Made by a program: the position numbers and the translations under genes
Notes under the pieces: model-generated
What the model was told of the DNA's origin: nothing
What the model saw: the letters and a program-made list of their open reading frames with translations, nothing else
Database searches by the model: none
Shown here: positions 24,335-34,413 of the stretch, piece by piece
Position numbering within the stretch: the first letter of the stretch is position 1
How the letters are laid out: each line of letters starts with the position of its first letter
Source: Melieria omissa
Lineage: Eukaryota > Arthropoda > Insecta > Diptera > Ulidiidae
Assembly (NCBI GenBank): GCA_963971225.1
Contig: OZ020269.1
Location: 89,858,783-89,922,782, forward strand
Length of the DNA: 64,000 bases
Direction of reading: 5' to 3'

Positions 24335-24853
24335 CTACATGGGCTGAAAAGTCTTTGGCCTGACATAGAGATGGCGCCAAAAATTAAGAATTATTGTGTT
24401 GTACATGGAAAACTATCCTTAACTTAGATTCTGTCAAAGTTTCATGACTTTTGGTTGACTCGTTTTCAAGTTATTGCTTTCGAAGTGACGCTACCTCTGA
24501 ATTTTTGTAGACAATAGAAAAAAGTGAATTTCGTGTTTTGATAAAACATTGCTATTTGATGGGCAAAAATACAGATGTATTATAACATTTATCAAGCCAT
24601 GCTTTTGTTTCCACTGTATTTTTGCCCATCAAATAGCAATGTTTTATCAAAACACGAAATTCACTTTTTTCCATTGTCTACAAAAATTCAGAGGTAGCGT
24701 CACTTCGAAAGCAATAACTTGAAAACGAGTCAACCAAATGTCATGAAACTTTGACAGAATCTAAGTTAAGGATAGTTTTCCATGTACAACACAATAATTC
24801 TTAATTTTTGGCGCCATCTCTATGTTAGGCCAAAGACTTTTCAGCCCATGTAG
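24335..24853. mobile_element. Snap-back mariner: inverted duplication of a mariner 5' end
   Basis: The ends CTACATGGGCTGAAAAGTCT and their reverse complement lie between TA dinucleotides (24333-24334, 24854-24855). The two arms of roughly 235 bp match almost perfectly around a short asymmetric centre (about 24582-24610). Each arm contains the mariner terminal repeat, the 5' untranslated region and the first codons of the transposase. On the minus strand an ATG at 24674 opens MEKSEFRVLIKHCYLMGKNT and continues for roughly a dozen more mariner-like residues into the centre. The left arm has ATA instead of ATG at 24514. The opening residues match those of the mariner derivative at 52.7-53.3 kb, although the terminal repeats differ. 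Confidence 0.85.
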
Positions 24854-24859
24854 TATAAC

Positions 24860-25520
24860 AAGAACAAGAACGTAGCAAACCAAACGATATCGAAACGATA
24901 CAGAAACGATCGTAAAAGCAAGAATTTTTCTCGTTTTCGAGTATTGCTAAAGTGCCTAAAATGATATCGAGAACGATGTGGAGAATTTCGAAAATCTCAA
25001 TATCGTTGCAATATTGAAATCAGAGTTGCTGCTTTTGATCTTTTCGGACCAAAATTGGTCAGCATTTTTTTATTTTAGTTCGCTAGTCCGCTTAAACGAA
25101 TTTCGATTCGTTTTGTGATGTGAATATCTTTTCATTAGTACAAGAAATTAAAAAAAAATTAAACTGTAATTTGAATATGAATTTCAAGATAATAAAAATT
25201 TTCTAATTTGGTCAGTTAGGGTTCGATTTGGTCGGAAGTTTGGTCGGAAAAAAATGGTTCAAGTGGCAACACTGATTGAAATTATCTTATCCGAGATATC
25301 GTAACGATGTCGAAAATTTTGAATATTTCGATATCGTTTCGACAGCGCCATTTTTCTTATTCTCAATAAAATGTTCGATACTATAACGAAAACTTGTTTT
25401 TTTCTGAAAATTGAAATAAAACACTTATTTTACAGTACTGTCGCATGACCAGTCCATTCAATCAAATCAAATAACGATTATAAGCAAAACATAACAATGC
25501 ACATGTAACAACAAATTATA
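24860..25520. other. Intergenic, rich in ATCGTTTCGAT-like motifs
   Basis: CGATATCGAAACGATA-type sequences occur near 24887 and, in opposite sense, near 25290-25345. The block could be an old inverted-repeat element, but I could not define its ends. Confidence 0.35.
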
Positions 25521-25524
25521 ATAT

Positions 25525-25906
25525 TGTTACGAAAATGACTTCTCTAAGTTCGTATCTGGATTGTACTTGAAAATAAAACTACTTCAATTACTCAGCGCAA
25601 GACGCAGTCAGAAACCAACAATCACTTTATTTACGGATTTACACTTGCTTGTCTTTACACTACTGCTATTGCATGTTTCTCCTTTGCTGGCTCAGATTAG
25701 CCTCGACCCTCTGCGCTGCACACTGTTGCCTTTTATACTTGTTTGGTTTATCGCACCAATAGTTCTTGCACATGTCATTACCATCGCGAACCATCCTTGC
25801 CATATCGGAATTATAGCAAGTTTTCCGTACTCTGAAGTGCGTGCCTAAAAGTATGCCCGTAAAAGCATTCATGCATAGCACAGCAACAGAGTGCCTCATC
25901 GTTACA
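25525..25906 (-). mobile_element. Solo LTR, second copy of the 5.35 kb family, ATAT target duplication
   Basis: On the minus strand the 382-bp unit begins TGTAACGATGAGGCA and ends TCGTAACA. ATAT flanks it on both sides (25521-25524 and 25907-25910). The minus strand carries AGTATAAAAGG near 25740, matching the TATA box of the copy at 5525. The two copies are clearly related but diverged between the ends. Confidence 0.85.
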
Positions 25907-26119
25907 ATATATAAGTAAAGATCGATTTAGAAAAATATTTATATTTTTTATATTTATATTATTTAGTTCAGGATAGCTGCTCATTTGCTTTTTCATATCT
26001 AGCAATCTTCGATTCTCTGTCCTTAGCATAGAGAAAGAACTTTTTCGTTTTACCTTCGAAAGAGTTTAGGGAATCGGTAGGAAATTTAATTGTGAATACA
26101 CCTGAAATAAATTTAAATA

Positions 26120-26250
26120 CAGTCAAACCTGGATAAGCGAGAGTTCAAGGGAGCACAATCTCATTCTCGCTTATAGAGGTTTCTCACTAACCCGAGTTTC
26201 TCACTAAAGCAGGTACATGGGTAGCGTTTCTCTCTTATAGAGGTACGCAG
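26120..26250. repeat. Iterated subterminal motif of the pogo element, left end
   Basis: CTCGCTTATAGAGGTTTCTC, then TCTCACTAACCC and TCTCTCTTATAGAGGT follow the TIR. The matching array at the right end spans 28185-28380. Repeated subterminal motifs often serve as transposase-binding sites; that role is inferred here. Confidence 0.6.
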
Positions 26251-26409
26251 CAATAACAAGTCACAGCAAGTACAAATGTAGTAAATATGTAATATGATAA
26301 AATTATGTGCATGATATGCACAACATATATTATGTACATATATATTTTTAAATGCTTACGAAAACAAAACAAAAATTCATGTACTATGTAATTTTATTTT
26401 ATTTAGAAC

Positions 26410-27936
26410 TTATTTGCACTCAAAAAAATCCGTCAATTTCGTTTGGGTTTCTGTCTTTGTATTTTGAATGTTTTTCTCTAACTCATAAATTTTGTCGAAT
26501 ATTGCTTGATCAACAACCGCCGCGTATTCAAAGTACTGATGCACCGTCTCCAACGCATTTAAAGCTAGCTTCATTGGAATGATCTTTATTTCTGTTTCCG
26601 GAATCTGTGCCTCGTCTTCACTGTCATTTCCAGCAATACAGGTGTTCACACAATTTTTAACGATATCGTCGTCGGTTTGTTCTCCAGTGGTAGTTACGTC
26701 GTCGTCAATTTGAACGAAATCTTCGAAGCTCGGCATTAACATATTGGATTCGTGGGACATAAGCTTAGTCCATTCCTCGTTGCTAGGTCAAACTTCAACA
26801 TCATTTTCCTCTGGCAGGTCATGCTCATCTGTACTTTTCCAAAACCCAGCTTTCTTGAAGCAGTTTTTGACAGTAACGTCACTGACTAAGTACCATGCTT
26901 TTCTAGCAAATTTCATAGCTAGAAGTACGTTAATGTCAGGGCTACTGTTTTCTTCCAGATTCGTAAGAATATGTTTAACGACTTCTCTGCGATAAAAGCG
27001 TTTAAAAGTGTGAATGACGCCTTGATCTAATGGTTGAAGTTTACTAGTGGTGTTAGCAGGTAAAAACATTACTTTTACGTTTGCAAGTGTTGGTAAGTCC
27101 GTATGGGCAGCACAGTTGTCAATGAATAGCAGAATTTTTTTTCGATTTATCTTCATTTGTTTGTCAACTTTTTTCAACCAATCTTTAAATAATATCTTGG
27201 TCATCCAAGCCTTTGTATTGTTGGCATAATCAACGGGTAGAGTCTTGACACCTTTAAAACATCTAGGTCGCTTTGATTTCCCGATGATGAGAAGTGGGAG
27301 TTTGTCCGTACCACTCATGTTTACACACTGGAGAAGTGTAAGGCGTTCCTTGCTTTGTTTTCCTCCATGGCATTTTTCGCCTTTAAACGTAAACGTTTTA
27401 TCCGGAAGGCACTTAAAAAACAAAGCAGTTTCATCCGCGTTGTAAATATCGTCTGGTTCATACCCTTCTAAAAGATTTGGCAGATCTTCAGTCCAGTGGT
27501 TGCACACACCTTGGTCCACAGATTTACTTTCTCCAGCTGCTTTTTTAAAAGCTATGTCATGACGCCTTTTAAAACCCTCTAACCAGCCGTTGCTAGCAGA
27601 AAAGTTCTGGATTCCCAGTTTTGTAGCAAACTCTTTTGATTTTTCTTTCAACAAAGGTCCATCTATGGGAATATTCTTATCGAGAGTTTGTTTTATCCAT
27701 TCCAAAAGGCACTTTTCGATATTGGGAAATTCAGAAACTCTAGCCCTCTTAATATTTCCATGTCCATCAGAGCACTCAGACTTTATAGAGTCTTTTGATT
27801 TTATAATTTTATAATAGGTGGATTCTGGTAAATTAAACTCCCTCTGAATTTCATTTCGCGATTTTCCGGATTCAAACGCATTCACTATTTTAAGTTTATC
27901 ACTTAATGACAGTACTTTCATTTTCCGTTTTGACAT
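26410..27936 (-). pseudogene. pogo/Tigger/jerky-like transposase with one premature stop
   Basis: The likely start is the ATG at 27936 (MSKRKMKVLSLSDKLKIVNA), which opens the psq/CENP-B-type helix-turn-helix. A second CENP-B-like DNA-binding module follows (SASNGWLEGFKRRHDIAFKK, about residues 90-115). The DDE domain shows DIYNADETALFF (first Asp), LLFIDNCAAHTD (second Asp) and TTSKLQPLDQG (third Asp), the usual D-D-D arrangement. A TGA at 26788-26790 ends the main frame after NDVEV. The same frame then continues without another stop to 26410, with an acidic C-terminal tail ending LTDFFECK. One nonsense change therefore separates the catalytic part from its tail. The domestication alternative is unlikely because TIRs and TA duplications are present. 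Confidence 0.9.
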
Positions 27937-28184
27937 GATGCAGAACACAACTTTCCTTCGCAATTGATAACTATAAACTGAGTAAGTCCGACAAACAGGA
28001 CGGTACACAGGCACACGTGTCCATTTGAAAAGAATGCGATAAAATAACAACAGTTAGTTTCACGAAATAGATACGATACGATAGATACAAAATTGACGAG
28101 AATACAAAAACAATGGTAGGAAGTTCCACGAAAGTTAAGAATGAGTCATAAAATAGCACACGTTAAATTTGTAAATAAAGCTCG

Positions 28185-28380
28185 ACTGTCGCTTATAGAG
28201 GTATAGATAAGTAGCAGTCTCACTAACGGAGGTCTATGAGGGAAAAACGACTCTCTCTTACAGAGGTTTCTGTTTCTCGCTAATAGAGGTTTTGGGAGCT
28301 TAAAATGACGGGTCCTGGCTATTACTCTCACTTATAGAGTTTTCTCACTTATCCAGTTCTCACTTATCCAGGTTTGACTG
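28185..28380. repeat. Iterated subterminal motif of the pogo element, right end
   Basis: Variants TCGCTTATAGAGG, TCTCTTACAGAGG, TCGCTAATAGAGG and TCACTTATAGAG recur here, along with CACTTATCCAG in the TIR itself. Confidence 0.6.
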
Positions 28381-28687
28381 TACATGTAAATGCAGATTTA
28401 GCTGGTTAAACATGAATCTAGTATAACTGCTAATTTGTTTACTTTGCATAGCTGCCATCGCTGTAAATTTTGGAACGCTGGTTTTCACGACTCTTCCACA
28501 AAAAGTTTTTTCCACCAAATCCTTAAATATTGTCCTCCATCCTTTATATACAAATTCGTTTGCATCTTGTGTTCTAAAATTGCAAAAGTCATTAACCTAG
28601 GTTAGGTTAGGTTAGGCTGGCTGACCCACAGGGGGGTCTCACATAGACCATGTTGGTCCATAGTGATACCAGAAAGGTTCTGGAGCT

Positions 28688-30005
28688 TCAGACCTGTATA
28701 TAATTTTTTAAAAACGTTTTGGCAAATCTAAGCAAGTCGCCGCTTTTTTGTTCCGCGACTCTTTCCAAGGAAGGGAACGACGCGGATCCGAGGCAGCTGA
28801 CCCGTGATCTGTAGAGAGCAGGGCAGTGGCACAGCAAATGCTCCAGGGTACCCTTGGCACTGTCTTCACCACATCTTGTGCATGCATCACTTGGTACCAA
28901 GCCAAGTTTGGCAGCGTGGGACGGTGTGAGACAGTGTCTCGTGAGTATCCCGGTCAATAGTTTGCAATCATCTCTTCGGAGTGATAGTACAAACTCTGTG
29001 TTGTTGGCATTATGTTCGCGAAGCATGATTTTTGCTGTCCTGTGAGATGTAGATCTCTCCCACATGGACGCCGCTTCACGAATCATATTCTCTTCTATTT
29101 CCGTCTTGAGCGTGGAGAGGGGTGGATGGATGTCTGGCTCGCTAACCGTAGGCAGTCGTGCCCCGGCTTTGGCGAGCGCATCAGCCTTCTCATTTCCCTC
29201 AACTCCTTTGTGACCCGGTACCCAATAGATAGTGACCACTCTGTTGCGACAGAGTTCGTCCAATTTGGTTTTGCAGTTCCGTACGCATATCGAGTTTGAC
29301 AATACCCCAGCTGCTGCTTTTATGGCTGCTTGGCTGTCGATATAGATGTTTATTCGAGAGTCTGGAGGGGTGCGACCCATTGCTAGTTGCGCCGCTCTTG
29401 TGGCAGCGTGTACCTCTGCTTGGTAGATGCTGCAGTAGTCCGGGAGCCGGAAAGACTGTTGAAGGTCAAGTTCCGGACAGAAAACTGCAGATCCCACTCC
29501 CTCTGTCATCTTGGATCCATCCGTGAACAGGTTATAGGATTGACGGCCGGGCTCGAGCCCCTGTCGCCACCCATCCGGTTCTAGGATCACGTGGGGTTTG
29601 AAGTCGAAATTGGCTTGAGGTACGGCGTAGTCTGAGCTTTCGCCTACCCCTTCGTGTAACCTGCTGTGGCCGTAATGTCGTAGCGTGAGCTGTCCAGTTA
29701 CCTTAAGTCTAAGCGCCGCCTTTTTAGCGACGCTTTTCGCAGTCAGACCAATTGGATAAAATCCCAAGATTTTGTCCAGTGCCACTGTCGGAGTGGTGTG
29801 CATTGCGCCTGTTATACACAACCCAGCGGCTCTCTGTAAAGTCTCGAGTCTTTTGGCATAGGTCTTCTTATCCACCGCAGTCCACCATACTATGATCCCG
29901 TAGAGCATAATGGGTCTAATCACTGCAGTGTAAATCCAATGTGTGAGACGGGGGGATAAGCCCCAAGTCTTACCGAGCATTTTCCTGCAAGCGTATAAGG
30001 CGTTC
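28688..30005 (-). pseudogene. LINE ORF2, C-terminal half: thumb, RNase H, zinc-knuckle tail
   Basis: The frame is open for about 439 codons. It begins NALYACRKMLGKTWGL and continues with the thumb-like WIYTAVIRPIMLYG. RNase H follows: LFTDGSKMTEGVGSA (Asp), YQAEVHAATRA (Glu), YIDSQAAIKAA (Asp) and YWVPGHKGVEGNEKADALA (Asp). The end has a Cys/His cluster (CTRCGEDSAKGTLEHLLCHC) typical of RNase H-bearing LINEs. It joins, across the nested LTR element, to the reverse-transcriptase part at 34414-35105. RNase H places it in the I/Loa-like group; the exact clade is inferred. Confidence 0.9.
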
Positions 30006-30009
30006 AAGG

Positions 30010-30279
30010 TTTAAAACCACAGAGCTCGAGTTCTGAAAAGAACTAGCTCGGGTTTAGATCTCAGAAAGTCTGAACGATTACCGACACAAAAACATTTATT
30101 GGTAAAAAGTAGCGAACATATAAAACCTGAAACTGATAAACATTGTGAGGACACATTGAACAATGATCGAAAATTAAATATTTATAAACAAAATGAGAAT
30201 TCGGAATCACATAAATAACAAAATGAAATAATACATGAAATAATATCATGAAATAGGGTTGCCTACTGCCGGCGCCACA
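30010..30279 (-). repeat. 3' LTR of the CsRn1-type element
   Basis: On the minus strand it begins TGTGGCGCCGGCAGTAGG and ends GTGGTTTTAAA. It differs from the other LTR by one substitution and one short replaced patch (near 30140-30150, 4 bp shorter here). Confidence 0.92.
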
Positions 30280-30292
30280 TTATTCCCCCCCA
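30280..30292 (-). other. Polypurine tract
   Basis: The minus strand reads TGGGGGGGAATAA immediately before the 3' LTR, the expected site for plus-strand DNA priming. Confidence 0.8.
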
Positions 30293-30302
30293 AGTGACGC
30301 AG

Positions 30303-33300
30303 TCACTGATACTTGAGGAATCTTCCTGTTTTAAATTTTTGCTCGGGCCACTTTTGCTTCTCTACCTTGGGTTCTTCTGTAGACATGTGTACTACCTTTA
30401 GCCGATCCGTGGATACTGTGACCTCTTTTCCTTTAATGTCCAGCTTGAACGTTTTATTCCCTCTGGATAAGACTCGGTAGGGGCCTTCGAAGGGTGGAGT
30501 TAATGGCGGTTTTATAGCATCTATGCGAAGGAATACATGGGTGCACGTTTCTAAATCTTTCTGCATGAAAACCTTAGGTGTGCTATGGTGAAGCGGTTCC
30601 GGTACTCTTAGTGACCGCATTATCTGCCGTAGGTTACCAACGAATTCATGTTCGTTTGTTAACTTATTTGATTGCATGTGTACTAATTCGCCCGGAAGTC
30701 GTAACACTTGGCCATACAGCATCTCTGCCGGTGATGCTCCTATGTCTTCTTTTACGGTGGTACGAAGTCCCAGGAGGACGATCGGCAGTACCTCTTTCCA
30801 TGCTGACGTGTGATGGCATGTTATTGCCGCTTTAAGTGATCTATGCCATCTTTCGATCATACCATTACTTTGCGGATGATAAGCGGTCGTATGGAAGTGT
30901 TGGCAACCAAGCATTTTGGCAAGTTGTCGAAAGAGGTGAGACTGAAATTGGCGCCCCTGATCGGTAGTGATACGAGCTGGAACACCGAACCGGGAGATCC
31001 ATGTGTCGATAAGAGCTTTGGCCACGGTTTCCGCAGATTGATCGGGAAGTGGAACTGCTTCCGGCCATCGACTAAAACGATCGATTATCGTTAAGATATA
31101 GCTGCAATTATCTGATGGAGGAAGAGGGCCCACGAGATCGATATGGATGTGCTCGAAACGATTATCCGGCGGCGTAAATTTTTCGAGGCAAGCGCGATTA
31201 TGTCTTTGTATTTTAGATCGTTGACAAGCGATGCAGCGTGCAGTCATGAGTTTTATGTCTTTACGCATGTTTGGCCACACGAATCGTTGAGCAATAAGCT
31301 TGGTAGTGCCGCGGACCCCGGGGTGTGAAATATTATGAAGCGACGAGAACACTGTTTGCCGTTGGGTGGCTGGAACGAATGGTCGAACACGCCCAGTAGA
31401 TATATCGCAGAAAATCGTCACGGGTGTACCTGGATATTGTAGCTGTCGTAACTCCAGTGAGGAGTCTTTCTTTGCGTTGATGAGATCGATATCATCTGCT
31501 TGTTCTGAAGCCAACTCCTGATAGTTGATGGTGTTGCGATGTAAAATCTCATCGAGCTCTATACGGGAGAGACAGTCCGCCGGAGTATTTTTATCGCCTT
31601 CAATGTGTATAATGTTTGTAGTGAATTGGCCTATGTAATCTAACTGTCGTGCTTGGCGTGGAGATGCTTTATCTTGCCGCTGCTGAAATGCAAATGTCAG
31701 AGGTTTGTGGTCCGTTAACAGAGTGAATTGACGTCCCTCCAACATATGTCGGAAATGACGGATGGCTTGGTAAGCGGCCAATAATTCTCGATCGTATGTG
31801 CTGTATTTCTTCTGCGCGTCCGTCAGCCGCTTGGAATAGAATGCCAACGGTTCCGAGTGGCCGTTTACCATTTGATGTAAAGCGGCACCCAGCGAATTAT
31901 TAGAGGCATCGACGTGCAGTTGCAGTGGAAAATTATTACCCGGATGTGCTAACAAGACATAGTTGGCAAGATCTAGCTTACATTTTGCGAAAGCATCCTC
32001 GGCGTCTGTATCCCACTCGATGCGAGTGGTATCGTTTTTCTTGTTAGATCTAATTAGCTTCTGCAATGGCGTTTGATTTTCCACTGCGTGTGGAATGAAT
32101 CTGCGGTAGAAATTAATCATCGCTAGGAAGCGTCGCAGCTCTTTTACCATTGTCGGTTTAGGAAAATCTTTTATAGCCTTGACCTTTTCGTGCGTTGGTG
32201 AAATGCCCGTTGCGGAAATGTCGTGACCTAAGAATTTTACCGTCTGCTTTCCAAGTACGCATTTAGATACGTTGATTGTGAGTCCATAATCCCGAAGTCG
32301 CTGAAAGACCATTTTAAGATGTTGCATGCGCTCTTCTTCAGTGCGAGAGGCGATACAGATATCGTCTATATATACAAAAACAAAGTCTAAATCCTTGAGA
32401 ACCTCATGTATAAATCGTTGAAAGGTTTGGCCAGCATTACACAGCCCAAATGTCATGAATTTGAATTCGAAAAGTCCGAATGGCGTCGTGATGGCAGTCT
32501 TCTCAACGTCGGCGGGCTCGACAGGGATTTGATGATATGCTTTTTCCAAATCTAGCGTTTAAAATATTTTTTTATTTTGGAACGTATGTGCAAAGTCCTG
32601 TATGTGTGGAATGGGGTATCGATCGGGAACTGTAATGGCGTTTAGACGACGATAATCCCCACAAGGTCTCCAGTCTCCGTTAGGTTTCTTGACGAGGTGT
32701 AACGGACTAGCCCAATTACTGCTCGATGGTTGACATATCCCTTGCTTGACCAAAGCATCAAATTCTTTCTTTGCTACAGCCAGTTTATCGGGTGCTAACC
32801 GACGAAATCGTTCGTGGATTGGTGGACCTGTAGTAACGATGTGGTGTGTAATACCGGCGCGCCGTTGGTTCTCTCGCAACGTTGGTTTCGTGATGTCGAT
32901 GTATTGGCGAAGTAACTCTGCGTATTGATTGGAGAAGTTGATCGTTGAAATCTTTTCGTTACTAGCCTGCGTTACTTCGGCTATGATGAAGTTGTTCGTT
33001 TGCGGGTCAACAATCCTTCGGTTAGCTATGTCGATTGTCAACCCAAAATGTTTTAAGAAGTCGGCTCCTATGATGGAGCGATTGACGTCGGCGATGATGA
33101 ATTGCCATCGGAATTTTCGTTTCAAACCCAAATCTAATTCTAAAGTTTTTGTTCCGTGAGTGCGAATTTTACATCCGTTTGCAGCAAATAGTTGAAGAGC
33201 ACTTGCTTGTGCGAATGTTGTTCCATGATCGATAGGTGAACATCTGACTAGCGAGATATCGGCTCCCGTATCAATTAAAAAAGGTTGGTTGCTGCTGGAG

Positions 33301-33386
33301 TCTTTAACGAACAAGCGGCAAGAGAGTGATGTTATTCGTGCTCCAGCCTCGCTTGCCCTTAGAGCTTGCTCGTCTATTCGTTTTTT
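30303..33386 (-). pseudogene. pol of the CsRn1-type element (protease, RT, RNase H, integrase) with one stop
   Basis: Pol is in the -1 frame relative to gag. Protease shows [12 protein letters not shown]. Reverse transcriptase begins [20 protein letters not shown]. An in-frame TAA at 32559-32561 then interrupts it, just before [11 protein letters not shown]. The same frame continues with [13 protein letters not shown] (catalytic YIDD) and connection. RNase H follows ([28 protein letters not shown]). Integrase has an H-H-C-C region ([10 protein letters not shown] ... CIACQRSK) and D-D-E residues at [15 protein letters not shown] and [12 protein letters not shown]-terminal [16 protein letters not shown] module ends the protein. 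Stop is at 30303-30305. One nonsense codon inactivates an otherwise complete pol; readthrough cannot be excluded. Confidence 0.93.
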
Positions 33387-34096
33387 CTTTTGGCGTTCGT
33401 CCACGTGCACGGTTGGCGGCATTTCTTGGCTTCCTTACCGAACGTCTGATGATACCAGCACATTAACTCGCTCCGTTGCGGGTTGAAGATTTTTCCAAGC
33501 TTGCGATTTAGGCTAGCCACTTCGTTCTGCAACTCGCTGATAGCTTCTTGTGAAGACTTCTCGCTCACCTCGTGTACGGAACCTTCATTGCGATGTGCTT
33601 CTAAAACTGCATCAGCGATGGAGGCTAATTTTTCGAGCGGGGCCTCAATCGTGGCCAGGCATCCTTGAACACTTGCTGGTAGCCGTTGCAGCCACAACAT
33701 CTTAAGCATGCGGTCGTTCTCGAAACCGATGCTGACGTTGCGTAACTCACCGAGTAGGTGTGACGGTTCGCCATCACCCAGCTGTATACCAGCCACATAT
33801 TTTTGCAGCCGGGTCGTGTCAGTCTCACAAAATTGTTTCACCAAGGCTTCTTTTACTGCCTCAAATTTACCACTGGTCGGCGGGTTGGTAATTGTGTCGC
33901 GAATATGTGCCAATAGGCTAGTGTCCAACGCGGCGATAATAGTCGAAAACTTCGTTTCGTCGCTCGACAAACGATTCGCGCGAAACCAATGGTCTAATTG
34001 TACGAACCATAGCGGAAAGTCTGTTTTGTAAACCGGGGGCATGGGTAGGCGAATTGCTGCTACCGTGCCCGAGTCCGACACCACTTCACTATTCAT
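33374..34096 (-). CDS. gag of the CsRn1-type element
   Basis: The frame encodes 240 residues from the ATG at 34096 ([12 protein letters not shown]) to the TAG at 33374-33376. The body contains a capsid-like region ([19 protein letters not shown], then [19 protein letters not shown] and [15 protein letters not shown]) resembling retrotransposon gag cores. Near the C-terminus is [18 protein letters not shown], a Cys-His-Cys-Cys knuckle in place of the usual CCHC. The open frame extends three codons upstream but without ATG. The frame is intact. It ends just after a ribosomal slippery site that would pass translation into pol. Confidence 0.9.
   Translation of the reverse strand: MNSEVVSDSGTVAAIRLPMPPVYKTDFPLWFVQLDHWFRANRLSSDETKFSTIIAALDTSLLAHIRDTITNPPTSGKFEAVKEALVKQFCETDTTRLQKYVAGIQLGDGEPSHLLGELRNVSIGFENDRMLKMLWLQRLPASVQGCLATIEAPLEKLASIADAVLEAHRNEGSVHEVSEKSSQEAISELQNEVASLNRKLGKIFNPQRSELMCWYHQTFGKEAKKCRQPCTWTNAKRKNE
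33380..33386 (-). promoter_or_regulatory. Programmed -1 ribosomal frameshift site A_AAA_AAC
   Basis: The heptamer AAAAAAC is in the correct phase of gag (AGA AAA AAC GAA TAG), two codons before the gag stop. Slipping back by one base puts ribosomes into pol, which continues CGA ATA GAC GAG. The gag and pol frames overlap here by about 49 bases. The motif is a classic X_XXY_YYZ slippery site. I did not establish a downstream pseudoknot. Confidence 0.8.
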
Positions 34097-34119
34097 TATG
34101 TTCACTCGCGCGCGTACTT

Positions 34120-34134
34120 ACGTCGGGGTCACCA
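34120..34134 (-). other. Primer-binding site complementary to tRNA-Trp
   Basis: The minus strand reads TGGTGACCCCGACGT, one base inside the 5' LTR. This is the complement of the tRNA-Trp 3' end ACGTCGGGGTCA plus CCA, as I recall that tRNA. Confidence 0.85.
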
Positions 34135-34135
34135 C

Positions 34136-34409
34136 TTTAAAACCACAGAGCTCGAGTTCTGAAAAGAACTAGCTCGGGTTTAGATCTCAGAAAGTCTGAA
34201 CGATTACCGACACAAAAACATTTATTGGTAAAAAGTAGCGAACATATAAAACCTGAAACTGATAAACATTGTGAGGATTGCCTTTTTGAACAATGATCGA
34301 AAATTAAATATTTATAAACAAAATGAGAATTCGGAATCACATAAATAACAAAATTAAATAATACATGAAATAATATCATGAAATAGGGTTGCCTACTGCC
34401 GGCGCCACA
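34136..34409 (-). repeat. 5' LTR of the CsRn1-type element
   Basis: A 274-bp LTR at the upstream end of the minus-strand element. Its outer TGTGGCGCC end abuts the AAGG duplication and its inner end abuts the primer site. Confidence 0.92.
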
Positions 34410-34413
34410 AAGG

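Larger units (their letters stand above)
26120..28380 (-). mobile_element. pogo/Tigger-type DNA transposon, complete with TIRs
   Basis: The 2,261-bp element has the left end CAGTCAAACCTGGATAAGCG and a right end that reads CAGTCAAACCTGGATAAGTG on the minus strand. TA duplications lie at 26118-26119 and 28381-28382. It encodes one transposase on the minus strand, interrupted by a single stop. Both ends carry several copies of a CTTATAGAGG-like motif. Size, TA target and end sequence are typical of pogo/Tigger elements. Confidence 0.92.
30010..34409 (-). mobile_element. CsRn1-clade Gypsy LTR retrotransposon, nearly intact
   Basis: The 4,400-bp element is nested in the LINE and flanked by AAGG target duplications (30006-30009 and 34410-34413). 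It has two near-identical LTRs of 270 and 274 bp, a primer site matching tRNA-Trp, a G-rich polypurine tract, gag and pol, and no env. Gag carries the unusual CHCC-type knuckle [18 protein letters not shown]. That motif together with tRNA-Trp priming is the signature described for the CsRn1 clade (CsRn1, Kabuki, Boudicca). The only coding lesion I find is one stop codon in pol. Confidence 0.93.

Noticed and set aside
26120..28380. Domesticated jerky/CENP-B-like host gene
   Set aside because: Intact TIRs, TA target duplications and a nonsense codon mark it as a transposon copy.
28599..28620. TTAGG-like repeat as a telomeric tract
   Set aside because: Only a few units, located exactly at the 3' end of a LINE, so it is a LINE tail. 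Higher flies also lack TTAGG telomeres.
30303..34096. An envelope gene in the Gypsy element, which would make it an errantivirus
   Set aside because: Pol ends almost at the polypurine tract and the 3' LTR, leaving no room for env.
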